Assembly (NCBI GenBank): GCA_022706685.1
Contig: JAKJCA010000004.1
Span: 1 to 64,000, forward strand
Direction: 5' to 3'
Length of the DNA stretch: 64,000 nucleotides
DNA from: Bacillota bacterium
GTDB lineage: Bacteria > Bacillota > Clostridia > Oscillospirales > Acutalibacteraceae
Shown: in pieces, positions 49,201 to 57,435 of the stretch
Layout: every line of letters starts with the position of its first letter
Numbering within the stretch: the first letter of the stretch is position 1
Program-made: the position numbers and the translations under genes
Notes under the pieces: model-generated
What the model was told of the DNA's origin: nothing
The model's input: the letters and a program-made list of their open reading frames with translations, nothing else
Database searches by the model: none

Positions 49201-52200
49201 ACACCTTCGCGGGGTGGTACGGCGAGAGCCAGCTGGTGAACCCGGTGAGCTGGCCGTACACGCTGGGGGCGTCGAACGTGACGTTCTACGCGAAGTGGAC
49301 GGCGCACACCTACACGGTCCAGTATGACAAGAACAGCGGCCTGGCGACGGGGACGACGGAAGCGTCGTCGCACACCTACGACACGGCGAAAGCGCTGACG
49401 GCCAACGGCTTCAGCAGAACGGGCTACCATTTCGGCGGCTGGGCGACCTCGCCGGCGGGGGCCGCGGTCTACACGGACGGACAGAGCGTCACGAACCTGA
49501 CCACGGTCAACAACGACGTGCTGACGCTGTATGTCGTGTGGGCGCCCAACCAGTACACGGTGACCTTCGACGCGCAGGGCGGCACGGTCGACCCGGCGAG
49601 CAAGCAGGTCAGTTACGACGCGACGTACGGCACGCTGCCCGACCCGGTGCGCGAGGGCTACTCGTTCAACGGGTGGTTTACGGAAAGCGCGGGCGGCACG
49701 CAGGTGACGGGCGGCACGGGCGTTTCCATCCTGGCGCCGCAGACCTTGTACGCGCAGTGGACAATGATTCCTGCGGACACCGAAGAAGTGGAAGTGCTCA
49801 TTGATTTCGAGGTTTACATCGAGATGACGGGCAGCGACCCGGTGTACCAGGGCGACGCGACGCAGGCGGGCACGGTCTACTACTACGGCACGCCGGCGCA
49901 GCGCGAGGCTTACAACGACGCGTATCTGAACGCGCTGGCGCTGATGGCGGAGTCGCCGATGCCCGACACGGCATACAACCGCGGGAGGATTGCGGATGCG
50001 GCCGGCGCCTTGTCCGACGCGCTGGCGGTGCTGTACGCCAACCCGAACCCGGCAGATTACACCTACTGCGACGAAGAGATGGCTGCGGCGGGGGCGCTGA
50101 ACCTCAACCGCTACACGACGGCGTCGCTGGACGAACTGCAGGCGGTGGCCGACGCGGTTACGCCGGGCAAGATGGCGACCGAGCAGATAGACGTCAACGA
50201 TTACACGACGGCGCTGTACTCGCAGCGCGAGGACCTGGTGCCCTATCAGGATGCGGCGGCGCCGAGGCTGAAGGTGCTGGAGACCGACGCGGCGATGGCC
50301 GGCATCACGATACCGGGTTATGACCCGGAGGATTACGGGAACGTCAGCTACGTCTATCCGGGCAAGGCCTACTATACGTACTACTGTTACACCAATAGCG
50401 AGAACCCGTCGATTGTGGTGAACATTGCGGATTTGGCGGACGGGAACGGCAGGCTGTCGTACCCGACGAATATGGACATCACGTCGGTATCGGGTCTGGT
50501 CAACAGCGGATGGATGAGCTACACCTACGACAGCGGGCAGCGCGCGGGGACGCCGCTGCAGGGCACGGTGACGGTGGCTTCGAACCCGTACGCGGACTAC
50601 ACCATCGGGATGGATTACGACCCGATGGGGGCGGACTACTACCGCCAGGCGGAGTACCTGGTGCTGAAACCCGAGTTCGTGCAGGCGGGCGGCAAGCAGT
50701 TCGCGAAATACACCATCAGTGGCAAGGACGACGCGGCGGCGGACGGGAACCTGGCGAACACGACGTCGCTGTCGGGCGGCAACCAGACGTACCGGGACGG
50801 CGTGGCGATGACCACGGCGAACCAGGCGGTGACGCCGCTGAACACGATTACGATTTACGTCGAGTACCGCAACAGCATGTCGCTCGACGGCGGCGTGTGG
50901 TATGACGACGGGCGCAGCGCTGCGTCGCTGCGCGGCTACAACAACCTGCTGCCGGACGACCAGTGGGTGAAGAAGGATTACATTTACAGGGTTTCGGGCG
51001 GCGCGACGAACGACGAGATCATCGGGCTGGGCGACACGGTGTACACGGCCAACGACCCGAACTACGGTCAGGCGGACCTGGCGTGCTTCTACTACTGGCT
51101 GAGCGACACGGCGGACGCGGACGTGATTGCGGAGTTCAACGCCAACGGGCAGTATTCCGCGACGCGGATGCTGATGGCGGATATCGCGGCGAACCCGGGC
51201 GGCTATACCTTGCGCAACTGGCCGAAGACGGCGACGTCCATCAGCGGCTTTGACCCGAACACGAACTGCCGGCTGGTGTATGTGCACATGGTAGACCGCT
51301 GGGGCAACGTGTTCAACCGCATCATCAAGACCAACAATGTCGACGCGGTGGCGCCGGTGGCGGACCAGCAGGGGATCAACGGCTACGTGAAGATCACCGA
51401 GGACGGCGGGAGCGCGGTGCAGACCATCCGGCTGTACCAGTACGCGTACGAAGGCACGCCGTCGTACGTCGTCCCGTGCTGGAGCAGCAAACTGATTACG
51501 GACCTGGGGGTCATCAGTTCCGAGGATAACACGTTCGACATTCACGTCAATCCGGCGGAGATTACGGATCCTTCGGGCAGGCTGACGCTGTACGTCAAAG
51601 ACAAAGCGGGCAACGAAATGACGAAGACGGTCAAGCCCGACGCGAACGGCGACATCCTGTTCGAGATTGTGGACCCGGTGAACATGCCGGGCGGCGGCGC
51701 GGTGAACAGCGTGGGCGGCATCTACACCTTCCTGTTTGACGACACGCTGACGGTCAAGCTCAACGTGCCGGGCGCGCCGAAACTGACCGCGCTTTCCACG
51801 ACGGTCATCGACGAGGAGAACGGGTTCATTTACGGCCTGACCGAGGGCATGACGCAGATGGCCTTCGAGGCGGATTATGTCCGCGTCACGGGCAACGGGC
51901 GCCTGGCGTTCACGCCGGCCGGCGGCTTCGGGACGGGGACGAAGGTCGAGCTCATCGACAACGAGACCAATGAAGTGCTCAAGGCCTACACGGTGGTCAT
52001 CTTCGGCGACGTCAACGGCGACGCAAATATCGACTCTTCCGACGCGGCGCTGATTACGGACTTCGAGAACTACGCCGTGTCATGGGCCCTGCCGGCCGAC
52101 GCCGCGTACCTGAAAGCGGCCGACCTCAGCGGGGACGGCAACGTCGATTCCTCCGATGCGGCGCTGGTCACGGACGCTGAGAACTTCACCGTGGCCATCG

Positions 52201-52232
52201 ACCAGGTGACCGGGCTGGCGCGCGTCTTCTAA
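43281..52232 (+). CDS. Giant secreted dockerin protein with fifteen InlB B-type (Listeria-Bacteroides) repeats
   Basis: The frame encodes about 2983 residues from ATG 43281, which follows GAGGAGG. Residues 1-32 form a signal peptide ([19 protein letters not shown]). Residues 33-548 are a beta-rich N-terminal region. Twelve Listeria-Bacteroides repeats (units ending like [14 protein letters not shown] ... TLYAVWTAN) fill about 549-1485. Residues 1486-1870 are helical repeats, FIVAR-like. A MucBP-like unit ([20 protein letters not shown]) follows, then three more Listeria-Bacteroides repeats to about 2164. A helical and beta-rich region leads to a C-terminal type I dockerin (about 2905-2974) with two calcium loops, [12 protein letters not shown] and [12 protein letters not shown]. 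It likely acts as a long surface adhesin or scaffold-bound spacer docked to a cohesin. No LPXTG or S-layer anchor is seen. Codon use changes inside the gene. Confidence 0.9.
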   Translation: MKNTRRGLSILLSLALVISFAGIGLDTGRTKADLPAAETLSHSAVSTAVTFYVPELIYLTPSIAANSATTFKYYVDCDSDGKLNNSNAKTTGAVYFNAPGASACSISVSGATVTMGSTSGTNTINTTVTAGTLSAGLSQGYASTLTWTASYTINGEVKTAKAYTVCYAPQVSVLGAVARTYNNDGTDDYKADFQGWAYISGVHGAGTGGNYQANTSGSYILNPMQGTVTSLTSDVGSISWFFAQSGGWSKYINNESGGDSIIVQAVSPTGTLTVDTSRYSNINQIPNLKCGFAMTHMGSMNDNYIRWAGGFSNTVSGWHYSDVNENNNNRLQNAIVRDTELPDGGVFLFGSTDSGQSLTRGVYYGGSTGGEMWSQTLSSYNVIRLKWAGWARNSTGGEYNGLSCVVAIDLTKVDKSTLRSHVRQYVNMGLQAADYSNDAADFAAYEAELKAAAERLGNPTNSNNADTIADKYAALTKNSYTATVNDVFNNGKTTVVESQTFYAGETVSFGPDTYTGYTLASASGYTTSTSAQTVYNCRTAITQNYNYNAHTYTVAYNGNGATGGSTASSSHTYDVAKNLTANGFTRTGHTFAGWATSAGGGVAYTNNQSVSNLTSTNGATVTLYAVWTPNNYNVTFYPNGGSGTMSPQSITFGTSALLNANTYSYPGYNFAGWATSAGGAVAYADGASFTMNTEGASLYAVWTANNYTVTFNANGGSAPSPASKIVTFGSPYGTLATTTRTGYTFTGWWTASSGGSKIETSTPVAIVGDHTLYAQWSANTYQVVFDANGGSGSMVNQSIVFGQSAALTANSFTRTGYTFAGWATSAGGGVVYLDGANYTMSTTGATLYAVWTANTYTVTFNANGGSAPSPASKIVTFGSAYGTLATTTRAGYTFAGWYTQLSGGSLVTDATVVSTASDHTLYAHWTGINYTVVFNGNGATGGSMAPQAFVYGTAQNLNANTYVRTGYTFSHWNTQPGGGGTNYSNNQNVNNLTTTPNGTYTLYAQWTPILYTITFHYQGGQSSNGVTVTDVYYDATYGSGGWPEGVTRAGYTLNANAWNTAADGSGYNVESTTIFAEWGDTQIHTDLYAQWTANTYYLTYDPEGGTVTPTGKTVTFGMTYGALPTPTRTGYTFLGWYNGDNGTGEQITTISVVSTPSDHTIYAKWQINSYTINFVENGGSTVTNITQNYNTQVAKPANPTRTGYLFAEWYSDIGLTNLVTWPYTMGASNVDFYAKWTPITYTVTYNGNNATGGSTADSTHTYDIAKNLTANGYTRTGYSFLGWSLNAGAPTPSYADQESVLNLSSTNNAVVTFYAIWQANTYQVTFNANGGSGTMTPQDIVYGQTAALSTLAYTKTGYTFVGWATSAGGPAVYPNEANYTMNTTGATLYAKWQANTYTVVYNINDNSPAGWPATGTMANTSHTYDTAMNLRTNAYARNAFTFVGWAVTEERADAVLVDYTDGQSVMNLSALQGATVTLYAVWQENPASYTALNAAVALANATNLPVNATHDPQYMAPDGEMYLAGEFTNNGFYPRSNFTTASIGALESAVGAVVYGLGATRQADINGWTAAVTAAYNNLALAVADFTELNGLIAQVDALNRNLYTEDSLTNLDYYYYPAVDMTTSPDPIRAPLQVWADDLADLLSGAIAALEYKDADYTGVNNAYASRMLKNGYPTYYTTESVNALENYYLTQINWTLKINQQSVVDGYAQSILNLINALVLKPANYSAVTAAIAAIPDGDGGAANVDYTYLATKYTTGSIAALQNAVNAVIYGKYIDEQSIVDSYAANITAKTNALVPLGADYTYLGLALAQEPAFPDSYYTPASINDFRNAKAAGLVLYNNQNLSILEQYIIDDATAAINNAYFNLALKAVTYTIRCQNGSGVTLRADEVLNATAGDTPMVYAPAVTGYTPVTASQSRQLTGNNAENIFLFVYTINQYTVTFESNGGSAVSNITQNYDTQVAQPADPTRVGYTFAGWYGESQLVNPVSWPYTLGASNVTFYAKWTAHTYTVQYDKNSGLATGTTEASSHTYDTAKALTANGFSRTGYHFGGWATSPAGAAVYTDGQSVTNLTTVNNDVLTLYVVWAPNQYTVTFDAQGGTVDPASKQVSYDATYGTLPDPVREGYSFNGWFTESAGGTQVTGGTGVSILAPQTLYAQWTMIPADTEEVEVLIDFEVYIEMTGSDPVYQGDATQAGTVYYYGTPAQREAYNDAYLNALALMAESPMPDTAYNRGRIADAAGALSDALAVLYANPNPADYTYCDEEMAAAGALNLNRYTTASLDELQAVADAVTPGKMATEQIDVNDYTTALYSQREDLVPYQDAAAPRLKVLETDAAMAGITIPGYDPEDYGNVSYVYPGKAYYTYYCYTNSENPSIVVNIADLADGNGRLSYPTNMDITSVSGLVNSGWMSYTYDSGQRAGTPLQGTVTVASNPYADYTIGMDYDPMGADYYRQAEYLVLKPEFVQAGGKQFAKYTISGKDDAAADGNLANTTSLSGGNQTYRDGVAMTTANQAVTPLNTITIYVEYRNSMSLDGGVWYDDGRSAASLRGYNNLLPDDQWVKKDYIYRVSGGATNDEIIGLGDTVYTANDPNYGQADLACFYYWLSDTADADVIAEFNANGQYSATRMLMADIAANPGGYTLRNWPKTATSISGFDPNTNCRLVYVHMVDRWGNVFNRIIKTNNVDAVAPVADQQGINGYVKITEDGGSAVQTIRLYQYAYEGTPSYVVPCWSSKLITDLGVISSEDNTFDIHVNPAEITDPSGRLTLYVKDKAGNEMTKTVKPDANGDILFEIVDPVNMPGGGAVNSVGGIYTFLFDDTLTVKLNVPGAPKLTALSTTVIDEENGFIYGLTEGMTQMAFEADYVRVTGNGRLAFTPAGGFGTGTKVELIDNETNEVLKAYTVVIFGDVNGDANIDSSDAALITDFENYAVSWALPADAAYLKAADLSGDGNVDSSDAALVTDAENFTVAIDQVTGLARVF
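44925..47735 (+). repeat. Twelve tandem Listeria-Bacteroides repeat units
   Basis: Twelve units of about 70-85 codons each share a [10 protein letters not shown]-like start, a TGYTFAGW core and a TLYAxWTxN end. Units 3 and 5, and units 2, 4 and 11, resemble each other most, showing two alternating sub-types. Confidence 0.9.
49090..49770 (+). repeat. Three further Listeria-Bacteroides repeat units
   Basis: Three units follow the helical region. The first ([20 protein letters not shown]) is close to unit 9 of the first block, suggesting duplication and separation. Confidence 0.88.
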
Positions 52233-52261
52233 ACGGCAACGTCCCAAACACGCATCAACAC

Positions 52262-52293
52262 AAAAGGCGGCTCCCTTAAACGGGGGCCGCCTT
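52262..52293 (-). terminator. Terminator of ackA (probably also of the giant gene)
   Basis: On the minus strand a 12-bp stem aaggcggccccc / gggagccgcctt (one mispair as G-T) is followed by TTTTG. It lies between convergent genes. Confidence 0.75.
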
Positions 52294-52353
52294 CGGCGTT
52301 TGCAGGACCGGTTATCAGGCGTGCCGCCCGACGGTCCGTTGCCGGATAAACTG

Positions 52354-53562
52354 TTATTTCATCGCCTCGACAATCGCTTTGGTATCGCGCGCAATGACCA
52401 GTTCCTCGTTGGTGGGCAGCACAAAGACCCGGACTTTCGACTCCGGTGTGGACAACTCGCCCTCTTTGCCCCTGATAAGTTTTTTGTTCATTTCTTCATC
52501 GATTTTGATGCCGAGGAAAGACAGGTTGTTGCAGACGCTCGCGCGCAGGTCGATCGTGTTTTCGCCGATGCCGCCTGTAAACACGATGGCGTCGACGCCG
52601 TCCATGGCGGCGACATAACTGCCGATAAACTTGCGGATTTGGTAACGCTGCATCTTTCTGGCCAGCGCGGCGCGCTTGTTCCCCATGCGTTCGGCTTTGA
52701 GAATATCGCGGTCGTCGCTTGAAATCCCCGACACGCCCAGCATGCCGGATTTTTTATTGAGAACCTCGTCGGTCTGGTGGGGTGTCCAGCCCTCTTTTTC
52801 CTGCAGGTAGAGCACGGCGGAAGGGTCGATGCCGCCCGAACGCGTTCCCATAATGAAGCCGTCGAGAGGCGTCAGCCCCATGCTTGTGTCGAGCACCTGG
52901 CCGTGCATGACCGCCGTAATCGAACAGCCGTTGCCGAGATGGCAGGTGATAATCTTTAAATCTTTAATATCCCTTTTCATGACATCGGCGCACCGCTGGC
53001 TAACAAAACGGTGGGAAGTTCCGTGGAAACCGTATTTGCGCAGGTTATACTTTTCATAATATTCATAAGGTACGGCGAAAGTATAGACCTCCGGCGGCAT
53101 GGTGGAGTGGAAGGCATTGTCGAAAACGACCACCTGCGGCACATCCTCGCCCAAAACGTGGCGGCAGGCCTGGATACCCTGCAGGTGGGCTGCGTTGTGG
53201 AGAGGGGCAAGGTCAATCAGGTTTTCAATGCCGGCAATGACTTCTTCCGTAACAAGCACGCTTTTGTTGAAAATGGAGCCGCCTTGAACGATACGGTGGC
53301 CGACCGCCGAAATCTCCGAAAGGCTGTTGATGACCTTGGCATCGCCTTGGGTCAGGACCTTTTCGACCTCCATAAACGCTCTGGTATGGTTGTTGAGCAC
53401 CACATCGTACTCGAACGAGCGGCCCTTGGAGGTCGTTCCGCTGATTCTGCCGTCGAGGCCGATGCGCTCGCAGATGCCCTTGGCTAAAATTTTCTCTCCG
53501 CGCATATTGAACAACTGATACTTCAGCGAAGAACTGCCCGCGTTGATGACAAGGATTTTCAA
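52354..53562 (-). CDS. ackA: Acetate kinase
   Basis: A full-length 402-residue acetate kinase: KILVINAGSSSLKYQLFN at the start, ISAVGHRIVQGG, YGFHGTSHRFVS, THLGNG-type segment CHLGNGCSI, MGTRSGGIDPS and VFTGGIGENTIDLR, the ATP and acetyl-phosphate sites of the ASKHA fold. It makes ATP and acetate from acetyl phosphate. The start is a TTG at 53562 with GGGAGG 7 bases ahead. No pta gene is adjacent. Its promoter overlaps that of xylA. Confidence 0.97.
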   Translation of the reverse strand: MKILVINAGSSSLKYQLFNMRGEKILAKGICERIGLDGRISGTTSKGRSFEYDVVLNNHTRAFMEVEKVLTQGDAKVINSLSEISAVGHRIVQGGSIFNKSVLVTEEVIAGIENLIDLAPLHNAAHLQGIQACRHVLGEDVPQVVVFDNAFHSTMPPEVYTFAVPYEYYEKYNLRKYGFHGTSHRFVSQRCADVMKRDIKDLKIITCHLGNGCSITAVMHGQVLDTSMGLTPLDGFIMGTRSGGIDPSAVLYLQEKEGWTPHQTDEVLNKKSGMLGVSGISSDDRDILKAERMGNKRAALARKMQRYQIRKFIGSYVAAMDGVDAIVFTGGIGENTIDLRASVCNNLSFLGIKIDEEMNKKLIRGKEGELSTPESKVRVFVLPTNEELVIARDTKAIVEAMK

Positions 53563-53588
53563 ATTGATGCCTCCCGATAAATTATGGC

Positions 53589-53617
53589 TTGAAAGCAGGG
53601 TATAACTGCTATATTAT
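53589..53617 (+). promoter_or_regulatory. Promoter of xylA
   Basis: TTGAAA (53589-53594), 17-base spacer, TATTAT (53612-53617), 46 bases before the xylA ATG. Confidence 0.75.
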
Positions 53618-53641
53618 ATACATTGATATATTATATTTCAA
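53613..53641 (-). promoter_or_regulatory. Promoter of ackA overlapping the xylA promoter
   Basis: On the minus strand TTGAAA (53641-53636), 17-base spacer, TATAAT (53618-53613). Its -10 occupies the same bases as the xylA -10, shifted by one. Confidence 0.75.
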
Positions 53642-53662
53642 CATTTGTTTGGAGGCAAAAAA

Positions 53663-54982
53663 ATGGCCGAAATTTTCAAGGGGATTCCAAAAATCGAGTA
53701 CCGTGGTCCGAAGGCGTCCGAACCGTTGTGTTTCCGTTTCTACAACCCCGACGAAACCGTCGGCGGCAAAACGATGCGCGAGCAGTTGAGGTTTGCGCTC
53801 TCCTACTGGCACACTTTATGCGGCGACGGCCTCGATATGTTCGGCGTCGGGACCGTCGACAAGACTTTCGGGGCATCCGGCCCGATGGAGATCGCGCGGG
53901 CCAAAGCGCTCGCATGCTTTGAACTGCTTGATAAACTGGATATTGATTTTTTCTGTTTTCATGACAGGGATATCGCGCCGGAAGGGAAAACCCTTGCGGA
54001 AAGCAACGCACGCCTGGACGAAATGGTTCCGTTTATCGAAGAACTGATGAAACGCAGCGGTAAAAAACTCCTCTGGGGTACCGCCAACTGCTTCTCCAAT
54101 CCCCGTTACATGAACGGCGCAGGTACCTCCTGCAGCGCAGAGGTATTCGCATTTGCCGCCGCGCAAATCAAAAAGGCCATCGAAATCACCGTCCGGCTCG
54201 GCGGCGCGGGTTATGTGTTCTGGGGCGGCCGCGAAGGTTATGAAACGCTTCTGAACACCGATATGGGGCTGGAACTTGACAACATGGCACGTCTGATGCG
54301 CCTTGCCGTCGATTACGGCAGGAGCATCGGGTTCAAAGGCGATTTCTATATCGAACCGAAACCCAAAGAGCCGACCAAGCACCAGTATGATTTCGACGCA
54401 TCCACCGTCCTGGCGTTTCTGCGCAAGTACGGCCTCGACAAAGATTTCAAACTCAACGTGGAGGCGAACCACGCGACGCTGGCGCAACACACCTTCCAGC
54501 ACGAACTGCGTGTCGCCGCAGTCAACGGGGCTTTCGGTTCCATCGACGCGAACCAGGGCGACCTGCTGCTGGGCTGGGATACCGACCAGTTCCCGACCAA
54601 CGTTTACGACAACGCGCTGTGCATGTACGAGGTCATCAAAGCCGGCGGATTTACCAACGGCGGCCTGAATTTCGACGCCAAAACCCGCAGGGCGTCCAAT
54701 ACGCCCGAGGATATTTTCCACGCGTATATCGCCGGCATGGACGCCTTCGCGCTCGGCCTGCGCATGGCCTGGAAAATCATCGAAGACGGCCGAATCGACC
54801 GCTTCGTCAGCGACCGCTACGCGAGTTTCCGTTCGGGCATCGGCGCCGATATCGTCTCCGGCAAGGCCACGATGGAACAGCTGGAACGTTTCGCGCTCGA
54901 ACAAGGCGATGTGCGTGCGTTTGTGCATAGCGGCAGGCAGGAATACCTTGAAAATATCCTCAACGAAGTAATGTTCGGCTAA
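53663..54982 (+). CDS. xylA: Xylose isomerase
   Basis: A full-length 439-residue class II xylose isomerase with [13 protein letters not shown] (catalytic His), [38 protein letters not shown] and [10 protein letters not shown] (metal ligands). It converts xylose to xylulose. ATG 53663 has GGAGG eight bases ahead; the in-frame codon at 53645 lies on that site. Followed by xylB after 22 bases. Confidence 0.97.
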   Translation: MAEIFKGIPKIEYRGPKASEPLCFRFYNPDETVGGKTMREQLRFALSYWHTLCGDGLDMFGVGTVDKTFGASGPMEIARAKALACFELLDKLDIDFFCFHDRDIAPEGKTLAESNARLDEMVPFIEELMKRSGKKLLWGTANCFSNPRYMNGAGTSCSAEVFAFAAAQIKKAIEITVRLGGAGYVFWGGREGYETLLNTDMGLELDNMARLMRLAVDYGRSIGFKGDFYIEPKPKEPTKHQYDFDASTVLAFLRKYGLDKDFKLNVEANHATLAQHTFQHELRVAAVNGAFGSIDANQGDLLLGWDTDQFPTNVYDNALCMYEVIKAGGFTNGGLNFDAKTRRASNTPEDIFHAYIAGMDAFALGLRMAWKIIEDGRIDRFVSDRYASFRSGIGADIVSGKATMEQLERFALEQGDVRAFVHSGRQEYLENILNEVMFG

Positions 54983-55004
54983 AACCGCGAAAGGTGGCGC
55001 CCGT

Positions 55005-56528
55005 ATGCAGTATTTAATCGGTATCGATATCGGCACTTCAGGCACCAAAACGGTTCTTTTTACGCAGCAGGGCAAACCTGTAACCTCTCACAGCGCCGAA
55101 TATCCGCTCTATCAGCCGCAAAACGGCTACGCGGAACAGGAGCCGCTCGACTGGTGGAACGCTGTCGTCGAGACTTTGAAGGCCGTTATGGCGAAAAGCG
55201 GCGTGAAAAAGCAGAACATCGCAGGCATCGGCCTTTCCGGCCAGATGCACGGGCTGGTGATGCTCGACGCTAAAGGCGATGTGCTGCGCAGGTCGATCAT
55301 CTGGTGCGACCAGAGGACCTCCGCGGAGTGTTCCGAAATCACGCGCAAAGTCGGCCGCGAGCGTCTGGTCGAGATTACGGCGAACCCTGCGCTGACCGGC
55401 TTTACCGCGTCCAAGATTCTCTGGGTGCGCAACCACGAGCCCGAAATCTATGAACGGTGCAGGCATATCCTGCTGCCAAAGGATTATATCCGTTACCGCC
55501 TTACCGGCGAGTTTGCCACAGAGGTGAGCGACGCGTCGGGCATGCAGCTGCTCGACGTGCCGGCGAGACAATGGTCCGGCGAAGTTCTTTCCAAACTGGA
55601 AGTTGACCCCGCGCTTCTCGGCCAAGTGTACGAGTCCCCCGAAATCACGGGCGCCGTCACAGCGAACGCCGCGGAACTGACCGGCTTGGCGGAAGGGACG
55701 CCGGTCGTCGGCGGGGCCGGGGACAACGCGGCAGCCGCCGTCGGTACGGGCGTCGTCAGAGACGGCCGCGCCTTCACCACCATCGGCTCAAGCGGCGTGG
55801 TCTATGCACATACTTCCGCTATTTCCATTGATAAACCCGGCCGCGTGCACACCTTCTGCTGCGCCGTCCCGGGGCAATGGCACGTCATGGGCGTTACGCA
55901 GGGGGCCGGGCTCTCGCTGAAATGGTTCCGCGATACCTTCTGCCTGGCCGAAAAACAAACCGCCGAAGACATGGGGGTCGACCCGTATACGCTGCTTGAC
56001 CGCGAGGCTGCGCAGTCGCCCATCGGGGCAAACGGCCTGTTGTATCTACCTTATATTATGGGCGAGCGTACGCCGCACCTTGACGCGGACGCGCGCGGCG
56101 TCTTTTTCGGACTGTCCGCCATTCACAGGAAACGCGATTTGCTAAGGGCGGTGATGGAAGGCGTGACCTTCTCCCTGCGCGACTGCCTGGGCGTCCTGAG
56201 GGAAATGGATGTTGAGGTCGGCAGTATGGCTGCATGCGGAGGGGGCGGTTCGAGCGCTTTCTGGCGGCAGATGCTCGCCGATGTCTTCGCCTGCCCCGTC
56301 ACCACCATCGATTCCAAAGAAGGCCCCGCGCTGGGCGTGGCGCTGCTGGCGGGTGTCGGGACGGGTTTGTATAACAGCGTGCCGGAAGCATGCGACGCGG
56401 TCATCGGTTTTGCCGAAACCTGCGCCCCGGCGGAGGCGAACACGGCGCAGTACCTGAAATATTACGAAGTCTACCGGAACCTGTATCCGGCGCTGAAAGA
56501 CAGCTTTTCACAGTTGAGGAAAGTCTAA
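55005..56528 (+). CDS. xylB: Xylulokinase
   Basis: The 507-residue FGGY kinase opens with YLIGIDIGTSGTKTVLF (ATP phosphate loop), then GIGLSGQMHGLVMLD (substrate site), VVGGAGDNAAAAVGTG and CGGGGSSAFWRQMLADVF. It phosphorylates D-xylulose to xylulose-5-phosphate for the pentose phosphate route. The preceding xylA fixes the substrate assignment. No xylR or xylose transporter gene is in the window. Confidence 0.97.
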   Translation: MQYLIGIDIGTSGTKTVLFTQQGKPVTSHSAEYPLYQPQNGYAEQEPLDWWNAVVETLKAVMAKSGVKKQNIAGIGLSGQMHGLVMLDAKGDVLRRSIIWCDQRTSAECSEITRKVGRERLVEITANPALTGFTASKILWVRNHEPEIYERCRHILLPKDYIRYRLTGEFATEVSDASGMQLLDVPARQWSGEVLSKLEVDPALLGQVYESPEITGAVTANAAELTGLAEGTPVVGGAGDNAAAAVGTGVVRDGRAFTTIGSSGVVYAHTSAISIDKPGRVHTFCCAVPGQWHVMGVTQGAGLSLKWFRDTFCLAEKQTAEDMGVDPYTLLDREAAQSPIGANGLLYLPYIMGERTPHLDADARGVFFGLSAIHRKRDLLRAVMEGVTFSLRDCLGVLREMDVEVGSMAACGGGGSSAFWRQMLADVFACPVTTIDSKEGPALGVALLAGVGTGLYNSVPEACDAVIGFAETCAPAEANTAQYLKYYEVYRNLYPALKDSFSQLRKV

Positions 56529-56541
56529 GGGGGCTTTACGG

Positions 56542-57411
56542 ATGGCTATTTTCGGGAAAATCGCCGCGCTGATGAAGACGGTATGGTCCATGGTTCTCGT
56601 CCTCGTGATTATGGCCGCTGCGGCCGGGGAATACCCCGCGAAACCGGACTATGTCGAACCGGTCTCGACCAGGCAGTATGCGCTTTTCGATGCGTTGATG
56701 CGCGGACAGGGGATTGCCGACGACGGGGAAAGTTACTATTTCAGCTGGAACTTCGGTTTGACAAAAACGGCGCTTGACGGCGTCACCGTACAGGCGCGCA
56801 ACCTCATCGCCATTCCGCCCGAACTGCTGGCGCTCGGCTGCAAGCACATCGGCGGAATCTCCTATGCCAACGGCAAGATTTATGCGCCCATTGAAGACAG
56901 CAAGGTCTTTCAGCATTTGTATATCGCCGAGTACGATGCGGCAACGCTCCGATTGATACGCTATCGGGCGCTGCCTCTCAGCGTTCACGAATTCGGCGTG
57001 CCGTGGTGCGCCGCTGACCCCGATGCCGGCGTTATTTATTCGGCCAGGCGCGACCATATCACCACCCTGAATATCTATTCCGCCGACACGCTTGAATATA
57101 TCGGCCAAAAGGAGCTGACCGCTCCCGTGCATAAGGTGCAGGGAGGCGATGTGTACGGCGGTGTGCTGTATCTGGCGGTCAGCCGCGAAACGCAGGGCAT
57201 CTTTGCGGTCAACCTGAAAACCGGCGAGGTCCTCAAGGCGATGGACCGCAACCTGGCTGATGGCTGCGAAGGGGAGGGCATTGCCGTGCTGCCGACCGCC
57301 GACGGCGCGTTTTTCCATGTGCTGAACATCGGCAAAGATGTGACGACGGTGGCGTTGCGCCATTACGCATTTGACCCTTCTTCTCTCGCGTGGACCATGG
57401 GAGCGCCATAA
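56542..57411 (+). CDS. Membrane-anchored beta-propeller-like protein, unknown function
   Basis: The 289-residue protein has a single N-terminal hydrophobic segment (TVWSMVLVLVIMAAAAG) acting as anchor or signal. A beta-rich body follows with blade-like repeats such as GGISYANGKIYAPIEDS, GGDVYGGVLYLAVSRETQ and GEGIAVLPTADGAFFHVL. I do not recognise a defined family. It starts 13 bases after xylB and ends 25 bases before the dockerin beta-helix gene, so it is likely cotranscribed and located outside the membrane. Confidence 0.7.
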   Translation: MAIFGKIAALMKTVWSMVLVLVIMAAAAGEYPAKPDYVEPVSTRQYALFDALMRGQGIADDGESYYFSWNFGLTKTALDGVTVQARNLIAIPPELLALGCKHIGGISYANGKIYAPIEDSKVFQHLYIAEYDAATLRLIRYRALPLSVHEFGVPWCAADPDAGVIYSARRDHITTLNIYSADTLEYIGQKELTAPVHKVQGGDVYGGVLYLAVSRETQGIFAVNLKTGEVLKAMDRNLADGCEGEGIAVLPTADGAFFHVLNIGKDVTTVALRHYAFDPSSLAWTMGAP

Positions 57412-57435
57412 TTTCTGCGTTTTGGAGGGGTTGTT

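Noticed and set aside
44925-49770. Repeats in the giant gene as a CRISPR array
   Set aside because: Units are about 210-250 bases, diverged and protein-coding; no short identical repeats with unique spacers.
45894-51545. A 1883-codon open frame on the minus strand inside the giant gene
   Set aside because: Its product is Arg/Val/His-rich with no domain, and the frame is open only because the plus-strand codons end in G or C. The plus-strand gene has clear domains and a promoter.
51995-52205. C-terminal calcium loops of the giant protein as EF-hands of another type
   Set aside because: Spacing, paired loops and flanking residues fit a type I dockerin better.
53816-55075. A 419-codon minus-strand frame antisense to xylA
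   Set aside because: Shadow of the xylA gene, no recognisable motif.
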